From Rubrivivax sp. (GTDB lineage: Bacteria; Pseudomonadota; Gammaproteobacteria; Burkholderiales; Burkholderiaceae_C), in NCBI GenBank assembly GCA_030653505.1, contig JAURZK010000045.1, positions 1 to 41,580 on the forward strand: a stretch of DNA of 41,580 nucleotides. Reading direction: 5' to 3'. The notes below the pieces were generated by a model that saw nothing but the letters and a program-made list of their open reading frames with translations, had not been told where the DNA came from and searched no databases. Positions 32,801 to 40,447 of the stretch are shown here, in pieces (position 1 is the first letter of the stretch; each line of letters begins with the position of its first letter). The position numbers and the translations under genes are program-made.

Positions 32801-33591
32801 CGTGCCCCTCCCTCGAGCCGGGCACGGGCCCAGCCGGCGACGGAGTCGCGCTCGAGCGCGGTGTAGTCCAGCAGTGCCGGCCAGTCGGCCTCGTAGCCGG
32901 GCAGGCAGCCGCCGGGCTTGGCGCCACCGGGCGCGTGCACGACCATGCTGACCAGGGGCTCGGTCAGATCGGCTTCGAGCCCACCGGCCGTGATGTCGTC
33001 GACCAGCTCTTCGCAGCTCACGACAGTGCGCTGCGCCGCCAGCGCCAGCAACTGGTCGGCTGCCCGGTGGCCACCGAACACCGCATTGCCTCGGCGGTCG
33101 GCGCGCCAGGCATGCACGTAGGCGACGGTGATGGGCAAGGGCGGGATCGCGAGTTGCTCTTCATCGGTGTAGGGGCAGCGCACGCGGCGCAAGTCGGGCC
33201 GCACCTGCGCCAGCGCCACGCCATGGCGCGCCGCCAGCGGCAGGAAGGACGCGCCCTCGACCGCCGCGTTCAGGCCCAGCATCAGCGAGGTCTCGGTCTC
33301 CTCGATCACGTCGCAGCCGGCCTTCAGCCCCGGCCCCATGCCCAGCGCCTCCATGCCGAGGTAGAAGCCGCGCACGCGTTGCGCCACGCCGGCAGCGGCC
33401 AGCAGGTCGGTCTCGATGCCGCCGGTCAGCACCAGCAGTTCGTCGAAACGCAGACCGTGCGCGGCCCAGTGCATCGCCACGGCCAGCGGCCGGCGGCTGA
33501 AGCTCCAGCCACCGAGCGCGACGCGCGCCGCGCCGCGCGCGAGTTCGGCGGCGTCGGCCAGGCTTGCCAGCTTTCCGTTCGACTGCGCCAT
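32797..33591 (-). CDS. CoA-transferase-family subunit, IpdA-like
   Basis: A 264-residue protein of the CoA-transferase alpha-subunit fold. VALGGWSFSRRPLAVAMH corresponds to the IGIGGWGSRRKPMA-type loop of IpdA. LLVLTGGIETDLLAAAGV, ETETSLMLGLNAA (holding a Glu that seems to align with the catalytic Glu of IpdA), ADRRGNAVFGGHRAAD and VVHAPGGAKPG follow. By analogy with IpdAB it would open a ring of a CoA-bound cyclic dione by retro-Claisen hydrolysis. A plain CoA-transferase role remains possible. Its ATG directly follows the stop of the acyl-CoA dehydrogenase gene. Confidence 0.78.
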   Translation of the reverse strand: MAQSNGKLASLADAAELARGAARVALGGWSFSRRPLAVAMHWAAHGLRFDELLVLTGGIETDLLAAAGVAQRVRGFYLGMEALGMGPGLKAGCDVIEETETSLMLGLNAAVEGASFLPLAARHGVALAQVRPDLRRVRCPYTDEEQLAIPPLPITVAYVHAWRADRRGNAVFGGHRAADQLLALAAQRTVVSCEELVDDITAGGLEADLTEPLVSMVVHAPGGAKPGGCLPGYEADWPALLDYTALERDSVAGWARARLEGGAR

Positions 33592-34749
33592 CTACAGCCC
33601 CATGCCGCGCGCGATGATGTCGCGCTGCACTTCCATCGCGCCGCCGCCGATCTCGAACAGCTTGGCATCCTGGAAGTGCATCGGCAGGCCCGAGTCGACG
33701 GTGTAGCCGTAGCCGCCCAGCAGGTGCAGCCCGGTGTAGGCGCAGTGCATGTAGCACTCGGCGCCGGCCACCTTGGCGAACGAGGCCTCGTTGTGGCAGG
33801 CGCCGGTCTTCTCGAGCACGCTGGCGCCGCGGTAGACCAGCAACCGCGCGGCGTCGGTGCGCAACTGCATGTCGACGATCTTGTGGCGCACCGACTGCAG
33901 CTTGGACAGCGGCTTGCCGAACTGCACGCGCTGCTTCAGGTAGGCCACCACTTCGTCGATGATGGCCTGCGAGGCGCCGACGCCGATGGCGCCGTGGTAC
34001 AGGCGCTCGTTGTCCAGCCCGCCGAGCACACATTGCCAGCCCTTGTTCTCGGGCCCGATCAGCGCGTCGGGCGGCAGCACCAGGTCGCGGAAGTGGGCCG
34101 AGAAGGTCGGCACCGGCCCCAGGCCCATGGTCTCGATGCGCGTCAGTTCGATCGCCGGGTTGCTGCCCGGGTTCGGGATCAGGAAGGTCGAGATGCCTTC
34201 CTGCTTGACGGCGTGCGGGTCGGTGCGCGCGGCCAGGATCAGGAAACCCGCCGATTGGGCCTGCGAGCAGTAGAGCTTCTCGCCGCTGATGACCCAGTGG
34301 CCGTCGCTTCGCTTGACCGCGGTGGTGCGCAGCGACGCGGCGTCGCTGCCCGACCCGGGCTCGGTCAGCCCGAGCGCCATGAATACGTCGCCGGCCATCA
34401 CCTTGGGCAGCACCATGTCCTTCTGCGCCCGGGTGCCGAACTTGGCGACCATCGGCGCCAGGATCACCGCGACGCGGCCCCAGGCGGTGGTGATGGCCGA
34501 CGAGGCGCGCGCGAACTGCTCGACGAAAGCCAGCATGCCCATCGGGTCGGGCTTTTCGAGCCCGCTGTAGGCCTCGGGCAGCAGGAAGCCGTAGTAGCCC
34601 ATCTTGCCCAACTTCCTGAATAGCTCCTGCGGCGGCTCGACCTTGTCGCGCACCCACTGCAGCACCTGCTGGCGCGGCATTTCCTTCTCGACGAAACGGC
34701 GCGTCGTCTCGGCGATCGCGCGTTGTTCTTCACTCAGGTCGAAATCCAT
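33592..34749 (-). CDS. Acyl-CoA dehydrogenase (operon D, downstream copy)
   Basis: A 385-residue acyl-CoA dehydrogenase. MALGLTEPGSGSDAASLRT and GEKLYCSQAQSAGF form the FAD/substrate region, and LLGGYGYTVDSGLPMHFQDAK the C-terminal domain. The short-chain catalytic position is replaced (EIGGGAMEVQ instead of YEGTSEIQ), but GLDNERLYHGAIGVG places a Glu where isovaleryl-CoA dehydrogenase has its base. This suggests a branched or cyclic acyl-CoA substrate. ATG 34749 is close to GGAGAGAC. It sits between the CoA ligase and the IpdAB-like pair, hence probably acts on the compound that those enzymes handle. Confidence 0.9.
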   Translation of the reverse strand: MDFDLSEEQRAIAETTRRFVEKEMPRQQVLQWVRDKVEPPQELFRKLGKMGYYGFLLPEAYSGLEKPDPMGMLAFVEQFARASSAITTAWGRVAVILAPMVAKFGTRAQKDMVLPKVMAGDVFMALGLTEPGSGSDAASLRTTAVKRSDGHWVISGEKLYCSQAQSAGFLILAARTDPHAVKQEGISTFLIPNPGSNPAIELTRIETMGLGPVPTFSAHFRDLVLPPDALIGPENKGWQCVLGGLDNERLYHGAIGVGASQAIIDEVVAYLKQRVQFGKPLSKLQSVRHKIVDMQLRTDAARLLVYRGASVLEKTGACHNEASFAKVAGAECYMHCAYTGLHLLGGYGYTVDSGLPMHFQDAKLFEIGGGAMEVQRDIIARGMGL

Positions 34750-34763
34750 CGGGTCTCTCCAAT

Positions 34764-36074
34764 TCAGTTGCGGGGTTCGTCGAGCACGCGCACCGTCTTG
34801 TAGCCGACGCGCGGCAAGTCGTCGTGGAACGACACCTGCGTCGGCAGCTTCAGTTCGGCGTCGAGGTGGCGTTGCAGGCGCTGCATGACACCGGCCGTGG
34901 CGTCAGCGGCCAGCGTGGCGGGGCGCAGCAGGCGCACTTCCAGCGTCTGCGGCTCGACCGCCCGGCGCACCAGCGCGAATTCGAGATTGCGACCGTCATC
35001 GCTGCGCGACAGCGCGGTCTCGACCTGGAACGGGTAGACGGCGCTGCCGCGCACCGGCACGCGGTTGGCCAGCCGGTCGAGCAGCGTGAAGCGGCGCGAC
35101 GTGCGGCCGCAGCTGCACACGCCCGGGTGCACACGCACCATGTCCTCGGTGCGCCAGCGCACGTGCGGCGTGGCGTGGCGGTAGAAGTCGGTGATGACCA
35201 TCTCGCCCACGTCGCCCTCGTGCGCCGGCGCGCCGGTGGCCGGGTCGATGACCTCGACCAGCGTCATGTCCTCGCCGTGCCAGTGCTCGCCGTCGTGGGC
35301 CGGGCATTCGGTGCTGAAGAGGTTGAAGTCCGAGCCCTGGCCCGACAGCGTCGTGACCTCGATGCCCAGCGTCTGGCGGAACTGCTCGCGCGCCTCCGCG
35401 CCGAGCGCCGCGCCCATCAGGATCGCGCGCCGATAGGGCAGCGCCCCGCCTTCGGGGGTGGCCGCGGCGTGCTGGGCCATGGCGCGCAGCGTGGCCACGC
35501 CGGCCTGCAGGAAGGTGGGCTTGAGCGAGCGCGCGACCTCGACATAACGCGGCACCTGCGCTGGCTCGTGGTTGTCGCGGATGATCCACTGCGCGCCGGC
35601 GCGCTGCGCGCCGAGGCGGAAGATGTCGGCCGCCGGCGTGAACGGCGTGACCAGCATCTGCAGCACATCGCCCGGCCGCATTCCGCTGCACCAGAACAGG
35701 CGCGCCGCCAGCTCGACGTTGCGGTCCAGGTCGTGGGCGTCGAAGGCCTGGTAGGTCTGGCGCCCGCTCGTCCCGGCCGACGGCCCGGACAGCACGATGT
35801 CCTCGCGCGGCACGCACAGGTGGGGCAGGGCGCTGCCGACGCGGTCCATCGCGGCGCGCAGATCGTCCTTGGTGCTCAGCGGCACGAGTGCGGCAAAGTC
35901 GGCCAGGCTGCGCACCGCGGCCGGGTCGACCTGCGCCAATCGCTCGCGCTGCATCGGCGAGCGTTCCTTGACCCAGGCCAGCAGCGCCTGCACGCCTTTG
36001 AGCTGCAGCGCCTGCCGGACTTCCGGCGCCATGCCTTCGGCCGCGGCGTCCCACAGCGCGCGCGCGTCGCTCAT
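34764..36074 (-). CDS. Phenylacetate-CoA ligase-like (PaaK family) AMP-forming ligase
   Basis: A 436-residue protein of PaaK type, shorter than the other ANL ligases here. It has the PaaK-like P-loop LSGPSAGTSGRQTYQAF, FRLGAQRAGAQWI, GDVGEMVITDFYRHATPHVRWRTEDM, and a VCSCGRTSRRF segment typical of the family, then a C-terminal small domain. It would convert an aromatic or alicyclic carboxylate to its CoA ester. Its start overlaps the DUF35 stop (ATGA). The P-loop lacks the lysine usually found after the Thr/Gly-rich stretch (GRQTYQAF), so specificity or activity may differ from PaaK. Confidence 0.85.
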   Translation of the reverse strand: MSDARALWDAAAEGMAPEVRQALQLKGVQALLAWVKERSPMQRERLAQVDPAAVRSLADFAALVPLSTKDDLRAAMDRVGSALPHLCVPREDIVLSGPSAGTSGRQTYQAFDAHDLDRNVELAARLFWCSGMRPGDVLQMLVTPFTPAADIFRLGAQRAGAQWIIRDNHEPAQVPRYVEVARSLKPTFLQAGVATLRAMAQHAAATPEGGALPYRRAILMGAALGAEAREQFRQTLGIEVTTLSGQGSDFNLFSTECPAHDGEHWHGEDMTLVEVIDPATGAPAHEGDVGEMVITDFYRHATPHVRWRTEDMVRVHPGVCSCGRTSRRFTLLDRLANRVPVRGSAVYPFQVETALSRSDDGRNLEFALVRRAVEPQTLEVRLLRPATLAADATAGVMQRLQRHLDAELKLPTQVSFHDDLPRVGYKTVRVLDEPRN

Positions 36075-36514
36075 CGCGGCGCGTCCCCGCCGGCAAGGCG
36101 GAACACCGGCAGCGCGACCTCGCGTTCGGGGAAGGCCACCTGGACCCGTCTGTCGATGGCCATGTCCTCGGGCCGGCCCTCGATCTCGGTGAACAGGAAC
36201 CAGTCTTCGTCAAGCCGCACCAGCCCGATGGTGTAAGGCGAGCGCGCGCGCCACACCGCCGATGGCGGCCGGTGCACGACCGAGAAGCTGTAGATGCTGC
36301 CCGCGCCGCTGGATTCTTCCCACGCCGGCGCGGCGCCGGCCTCGCACATCGGGCAGATCGAGCGCGGCGGGAAGATCGCGCCGCGGCAGGCCGGGCAGCG
36401 CTGGAACAGCAGCCGGCCTTCCTTGACGGCGGCCCAGTAGGGCAGCGCGTCCTGCGTGACGCGCGGGGTCGGGAATGATTCGGTGTAGTCGGCGAATTCG
36501 CCTTGTTCCAACAT
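36071..36514 (-). CDS. DUF35 zinc-ribbon/OB-fold protein (fourth copy)
   Basis: A 147-residue DUF35 protein. Its zinc ribbon has CPAC and CPMC pairs, and the OB-fold signature is GAGSIYSFSVVHRPP. ATG 36514 is the first start after the thiolase-like gene, eleven bases downstream of it. The final segment EREVALPVFRLA is longer than in the other copies. It is the likely partner of the thiolase-like protein at 36526-37755 and overlaps the PaaK-like gene by four bases. Confidence 0.85.
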   Translation of the reverse strand: MLEQGEFADYTESFPTPRVTQDALPYWAAVKEGRLLFQRCPACRGAIFPPRSICPMCEAGAAPAWEESSGAGSIYSFSVVHRPPSAVWRARSPYTIGLVRLDEDWFLFTEIEGRPEDMAIDRRVQVAFPEREVALPVFRLAGGDAPR

Positions 36515-36525
36515 GGTGTGTGCTC

Positions 36526-37755
36526 CTACTGCGCTTCGGTGCCGAGGATGACGGCGCTGTGGCAGGCCAGCATGCCGCCGGCCGAATACGCCATCGCGCG
36601 CTTGGGCGAGTTGCCGGCCAGCTGGCCGAGCGGGTCGCCGCGCAACTGCCGCACGGTCTCGACCAACGAGTCGGCGGCCACCGAGATACCGGGCTGGCCG
36701 AAGCCCATCCAGCCGCCGTTGGTGTCCACCGGAAAGTCGCCGCCCGGGCGCATGCGGCCGCTGCGCACCAGATCCATCGCGCGGCCTTTGGGCGCGAAGC
36801 CCAGGTCTTCGAGCTGTACCAGCACCGTGTGCGAGAAGTTGCCGGCGAGCGCGCCGAGTTGCATGTCGGCCGGTGTCATGTCGGCCATCGCATAGGCCTC
36901 GCGCGCAGCGTGGGCGGCGCCGGTGGTTGTGATCGCCGGCAGGGCCCCCAGCGGGATGCGGCTCTTGCGCAGGTTGATGCGCTCGCACAGGTACTCGTGC
37001 GTGGTGCAGGTGCCGAAGCCGTGGATGTAGATCGGCCGCTTGGCCTGCCTGGCGCGTTCGACGCTGGTGACGACGAAGGCGCCCGCGGTGCCGCCTGGCC
37101 CCCAGGTGGCGCACATCCAGCGCCGCAGCGGCGTCGAGATGTAGGGCGAGCGCATCACGTCGTCGACGGTGATCAGGCCGTGCCGGCGCTTGGCCGCCTT
37201 CGGGTGGTGCACCGCCCATTCCTGGCGCTGCACCGCGACCTCGGCGAAGTCTTCCTCGGTGACGCCGAACTCGTGCATGTAGCGGCAGGCGAGCTGCGCG
37301 TAGATGGTCGGAATCGTCGGGCCGTAGGGAAACTCGAACTGCGGGCAGGCGTCGGTGGCCGCGCCCACCGCGGTGGCGTCGATGAACAGCTCGACCGCAT
37401 CCGACTGCACGCACAGCACGTAGTCGGCCACGCCCGCGGCGATGGCCAGCGCGGCCTGGCCGATCATGGCGTTGACGCCGGCACCGTGGAAGGTGATCTC
37501 GGTCGTCATGCGCACCGGCATCTGCATGTGCGAGGCGAAGATGTTGTTCCACTGCGGCCGCCGGTCGGCCCAGGGCGAACGGCCGGTGAGCAGGATGTCG
37601 ATGTCGTCCTTGCGGATGCCGGCGTCCTTGAACGCGGCCCAGCTCGCCTCGGTGGCGAGCTGCAGCGGGTCCTTGACGTCCTGCTTGTCGGCGTACGAAT
37701 CGCCCATGCCGATGATGGCGGCGACGCGGCCCAGGGAGCGGTCGGGTGTCTTCAT
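36526..37755 (-). CDS. Thiolase-fold protein, divergent Ltp2-like (fourth copy)
   Basis: A 409-residue thiolase-superfamily protein, the most divergent of the four. The nucleophile region reads TEITFHGAGVNAMIG, without cysteine. The YD(C/S)F motif of the other copies is AGNF here (GALAGNFSHTVLVQLEDLGF), and the GG loop is DTNGGWMGFGQPG, without His. It keeps the overall fold markers (GFGTCTTHEYL, VRQLRGDPLG). It either uses other residues or has a structural role; a catalytic function is uncertain. ATG 37755 follows the acyl-CoA dehydrogenase stop by 13 bases. Confidence 0.82.
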   Translation of the reverse strand: MKTPDRSLGRVAAIIGMGDSYADKQDVKDPLQLATEASWAAFKDAGIRKDDIDILLTGRSPWADRRPQWNNIFASHMQMPVRMTTEITFHGAGVNAMIGQAALAIAAGVADYVLCVQSDAVELFIDATAVGAATDACPQFEFPYGPTIPTIYAQLACRYMHEFGVTEEDFAEVAVQRQEWAVHHPKAAKRRHGLITVDDVMRSPYISTPLRRWMCATWGPGGTAGAFVVTSVERARQAKRPIYIHGFGTCTTHEYLCERINLRKSRIPLGALPAITTTGAAHAAREAYAMADMTPADMQLGALAGNFSHTVLVQLEDLGFAPKGRAMDLVRSGRMRPGGDFPVDTNGGWMGFGQPGISVAADSLVETVRQLRGDPLGQLAGNSPKRAMAYSAGGMLACHSAVILGTEAQ

Positions 37756-37768
37756 GCCTCAGGTCCTT

Positions 37769-38926
37769 TCAGTCGCACGGCAAGCCGAGTTGCTTGGCAA
37801 TCACACGCAGCTGGATCTCGTAGGAGCCCACGGTGACGGGCGCGACCAGCGCGTCGAGCGCCATGCGCATCACCGGCAGTTCCTCGGTGATGCCCCAGCC
37901 GCCGCCGATGTGCAGCGCGTTCTGCGTCACGCGGTACACGGCCTGGGTGACGAACAGCTTCGCGGACGAGACATCGAGGATGATGTCCTTGATGGCCGCG
38001 CCGCTGTCCCAGCGCTGCGCCGCGTGGTAGGTGTACAGGCGCGAGGCTTCGACGTCGACATGGCCCTGCGCCAGCATGAAGGCGATGCTCTGGTTGGCGC
38101 CGATCGGCTTGCCGAACTGCTGGCGCACCTTGGCGTAGTCCAGTGCCCAGGCCAGCGCCGTCTGCATGTGGCCGAGCCAGCGCGCGGCCACCATCACGCG
38201 CTCGCGGTTGAAGCCGGCCATGATGGCGCCGAAGCCGGCGGTCAGGCGGCGCGACTCGGGCACGCGCGCGTTGTTGAACATCACGCGGTAGGTCGGCAGC
38301 GGGCGGTTCGCGTAGGTCTTGATCTGCGAGGTCTCGACGCCCGGCGTCTTGCGGTCGACAGCGAAGAAGTGCATGCCGCGGCGGCCCTGGGTCGGGTCGG
38401 TGCGCGCCAGCACGAGCATGGTGTCGCAGTCACCGCCCAGCGTGATGAACGATTTGATGCCGTCGAGCACCCACTCGTCACCGTCGCGTGTCGCGGTGGT
38501 CTTGAGGTTCTGCACGTCGCTGCCCGCTTCGGGCTCGGTGACGGCCAGCGCCAGCAGGCAGTCGCCGACGCAGTTGGCGCGCACCAGGTCGTGGTGCACG
38601 GCATGGCCGTGCTCGGCCAGCAGCGAACCGGCCACGCCCTGGATCAGCGCCATGATGGCCAGGTTCGGGTTGGCCTTGGCCTGCTCTTCGACGGAGATGG
38701 CTTCTTCGGTGACGCCGAGGTCGGCGCCGCCCATCGATTCAGGTGCGTGCAGGCCGATCAGCCCGGCCTTGGCGGCAGCAACGTAGAAATCGCGCGGGAA
38801 GCGCGCCTCGCGGTCGGCCTGTTCCCAGCGCGGCTTGATCTCGCGCTCGGCGAACTTGCGGCACATGTCGCGGAAGGCTTCGCGGTCGACGCTGTTGGGG
38901 GGGACGCGGCGTTCGGTTTGGCTCAT
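37769..38926 (-). CDS. Acyl-CoA dehydrogenase (operon D, upstream copy)
   Basis: A 385-residue acyl-CoA dehydrogenase. ALAVTEPEAGSDVQNLKTT and GIKSFITLGGDCD form the FAD/substrate region; LHIGGGWGITEELPVMRM and VTVGSYEIQLRVIAKQLG lie near the C terminus. The short-chain base position has Val (TVGSYEIQ); a Glu in GFNRERVMVAARWLG fits the isovaleryl/long-chain position. ATG 38926 is used, without an obvious ribosome-binding site; no better in-frame start was found. It is probably specific for a different acyl-CoA from the one handled by the product of 33592-34749. Confidence 0.9.
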   Translation of the reverse strand: MSQTERRVPPNSVDREAFRDMCRKFAEREIKPRWEQADREARFPRDFYVAAAKAGLIGLHAPESMGGADLGVTEEAISVEEQAKANPNLAIMALIQGVAGSLLAEHGHAVHHDLVRANCVGDCLLALAVTEPEAGSDVQNLKTTATRDGDEWVLDGIKSFITLGGDCDTMLVLARTDPTQGRRGMHFFAVDRKTPGVETSQIKTYANRPLPTYRVMFNNARVPESRRLTAGFGAIMAGFNRERVMVAARWLGHMQTALAWALDYAKVRQQFGKPIGANQSIAFMLAQGHVDVEASRLYTYHAAQRWDSGAAIKDIILDVSSAKLFVTQAVYRVTQNALHIGGGWGITEELPVMRMALDALVAPVTVGSYEIQLRVIAKQLGLPCD

Positions 38927-38964
38927 GGGAGTCGATGCGGTGATGAAAGTGGGGGGGTAGGCGA

Positions 38965-39423
38965 TCAGCCCTTGGCCGGGGCTTGCGCTATCAGCACACC
39001 GGCGGTTCCGCGCTGCACCAGCGCGCCGTCGCTGCCGAGCACGCGGATCTCCAGCCTGACCGCGCCGGCGCTGCTGCCCTTGGCCGAGCTGAGGTCGATC
39101 ACGAAGCACTCGACCTGGACCTTGTCGCCGACGAACACGGGCCCGTAGAAGCGCCACTCGCCGACGTCGAGCATGACCTGCAAGGCGCTGCCGAAGACGC
39201 CGCTCAACCCGGCCAGCAACTTGGCGATGACAAGCGGCCCGTGCGCGATCAGGCGCCCGTAGCGCGTGGTCTTGGCGTACTCGGGGTCGACATGGATCGG
39301 ATGGCGCGCGTCCAGCAGGTCGGCGTAGCCGGCCACCAGTTCGGCGCTGCATTCGAAGCCGGGCAGAGGCAGGCGCATGCCCGGGCGGATGTCGCCGAGC
39401 CAGAGGGGTTTGCTAGGGTGCAT
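38965..39423 (-). CDS. MaoC-like hot-dog dehydratase/hydratase
   Basis: A 152-residue MaoC-domain protein. The motif region DLLDARHPIHVDPEYA and GRLIAHGPLVI resembles hydratase 2 but has His in place of the Asn in DxNPIH; the catalytic Asp and His positions seem kept. It would act on an enoyl-CoA in the cytoplasm. ATG 39423 starts MHPSKPLWLGDIRPG. The gene is separated by 38 bases from the acyl-CoA dehydrogenase downstream and by 34 bases from the Bug gene upstream, consistent with one operon. Confidence 0.85.
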   Translation of the reverse strand: MHPSKPLWLGDIRPGMRLPLPGFECSAELVAGYADLLDARHPIHVDPEYAKTTRYGRLIAHGPLVIAKLLAGLSGVFGSALQVMLDVGEWRFYGPVFVGDKVQVECFVIDLSSAKGSSAGAVRLEIRVLGSDGALVQRGTAGVLIAQAPAKG

Positions 39424-39457
39424 GGTTCGAGTCTCTTCGCGGAACGTGGCAACCGGG

Positions 39458-40447
39458 TCATTCCGGCTGGATGTTGAATTCCTTGATCAGCCGCACATAA
39501 CTCTGCGACTGTTCGCGCGTGAAGTCGGCCAGCCCCTGCGGCGACGACGGCACGGCGTCGATGCCCATCGCGAGCAGGCGGCTGCGGATGTCGGGCCGCT
39601 GCAGGATGGCTGTGATCTCGCGGTTCAGCCGTTCGACGGCTTCGCTGGGCATGCCGGCCGGGCCGTACAGCGCCCACCAGGCCGGCATATTGGCAAAGCC
39701 CTTGATGCCGCTTTCGGCGATGGTCGGCACATCGGGGAACAGCGCCGTGCGCTGCGTGGCGGTGGCCAGCAGCGCCCGCACCTTGCCCGCCTTGACCTGC
39801 CCGCTGGCCGTCACCAGGTCGGTGAACATCAGGTGCACGCGGCCTGCCAGCAGCTCCAGCAGGGCTGGTGGCGTGGACTTGTAGGGCACGTGCACCATGT
39901 CCACGCCGATTGACCTCTGCAGCATGCCGCCGTACAGCACGCCGCCGAGGTTGCCGCTGGCGTAGTTGAGCTTGCCCGGGTTGGCGCGCGCATGCGCAAT
40001 CAGCTCGTCCAGGGTCTTCCACGGCTGGTCGGCCGCCACCACCAGCACGTAGGACGTGCCGGCCAGCCGGGTGATGGGGGTGAAGTCGCGGAACGGGTCG
40101 TAGTTGACGCTGCGCAGGACGCCGGCCGGGTTGGCGACGATGGAGTTGGTGGCGGCGACCACGGTGTAGCCGTCGGGCGCCGACTTGGCGACATGCTCGA
40201 CGGCCAGCACCGTCATCGCGCCGGGCTTGTTGTCGACCACCACGCTCTGGCCGAGTGCGGTGCCCAGCGGCTCGGCAATGGTGCGCAGCAAGGTATCGGA
40301 CGCCGATCCGGGCCCGAAGGGCGCGACCAGGCGAATCGGCTTGTTCGGATACTGCGCTTGGGCGGCCAGCGAGGCCATGCCCATCAGCAGGGCGATGGTG
40401 AAGCAGCGCGCGAGGTGATGCGCGGTGCGTGCGAGGTGAGGGGTCAT
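39458..40447 (-). CDS. Bug-family periplasmic substrate-binding receptor (second)
   Basis: A 329-residue TTT-type receptor. A signal peptide of about 35 residues ends SLAAQAQ, followed by YPNKPIRLVAPFGPGSASD. DNKPGAMTVLAVEHVAKSA, LNYASGNLGG and MVHVPYKSTPPALLELLAG are family segments. ATG 40447 overlaps the IclR stop (ATGA), so the receptor is made from the same transcript as the regulator. No TTT membrane subunits are present, as for the receptor at 3717-4679. It may bind the pathway substrate for uptake through an unlinked transporter or for sensing. Confidence 0.9.
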   Translation of the reverse strand: MTPHLARTAHHLARCFTIALLMGMASLAAQAQYPNKPIRLVAPFGPGSASDTLLRTIAEPLGTALGQSVVVDNKPGAMTVLAVEHVAKSAPDGYTVVAATNSIVANPAGVLRSVNYDPFRDFTPITRLAGTSYVLVVAADQPWKTLDELIAHARANPGKLNYASGNLGGVLYGGMLQRSIGVDMVHVPYKSTPPALLELLAGRVHLMFTDLVTASGQVKAGKVRALLATATQRTALFPDVPTIAESGIKGFANMPAWWALYGPAGMPSEAVERLNREITAILQRPDIRSRLLAMGIDAVPSSPQGLADFTREQSQSYVRLIKEFNIQPE

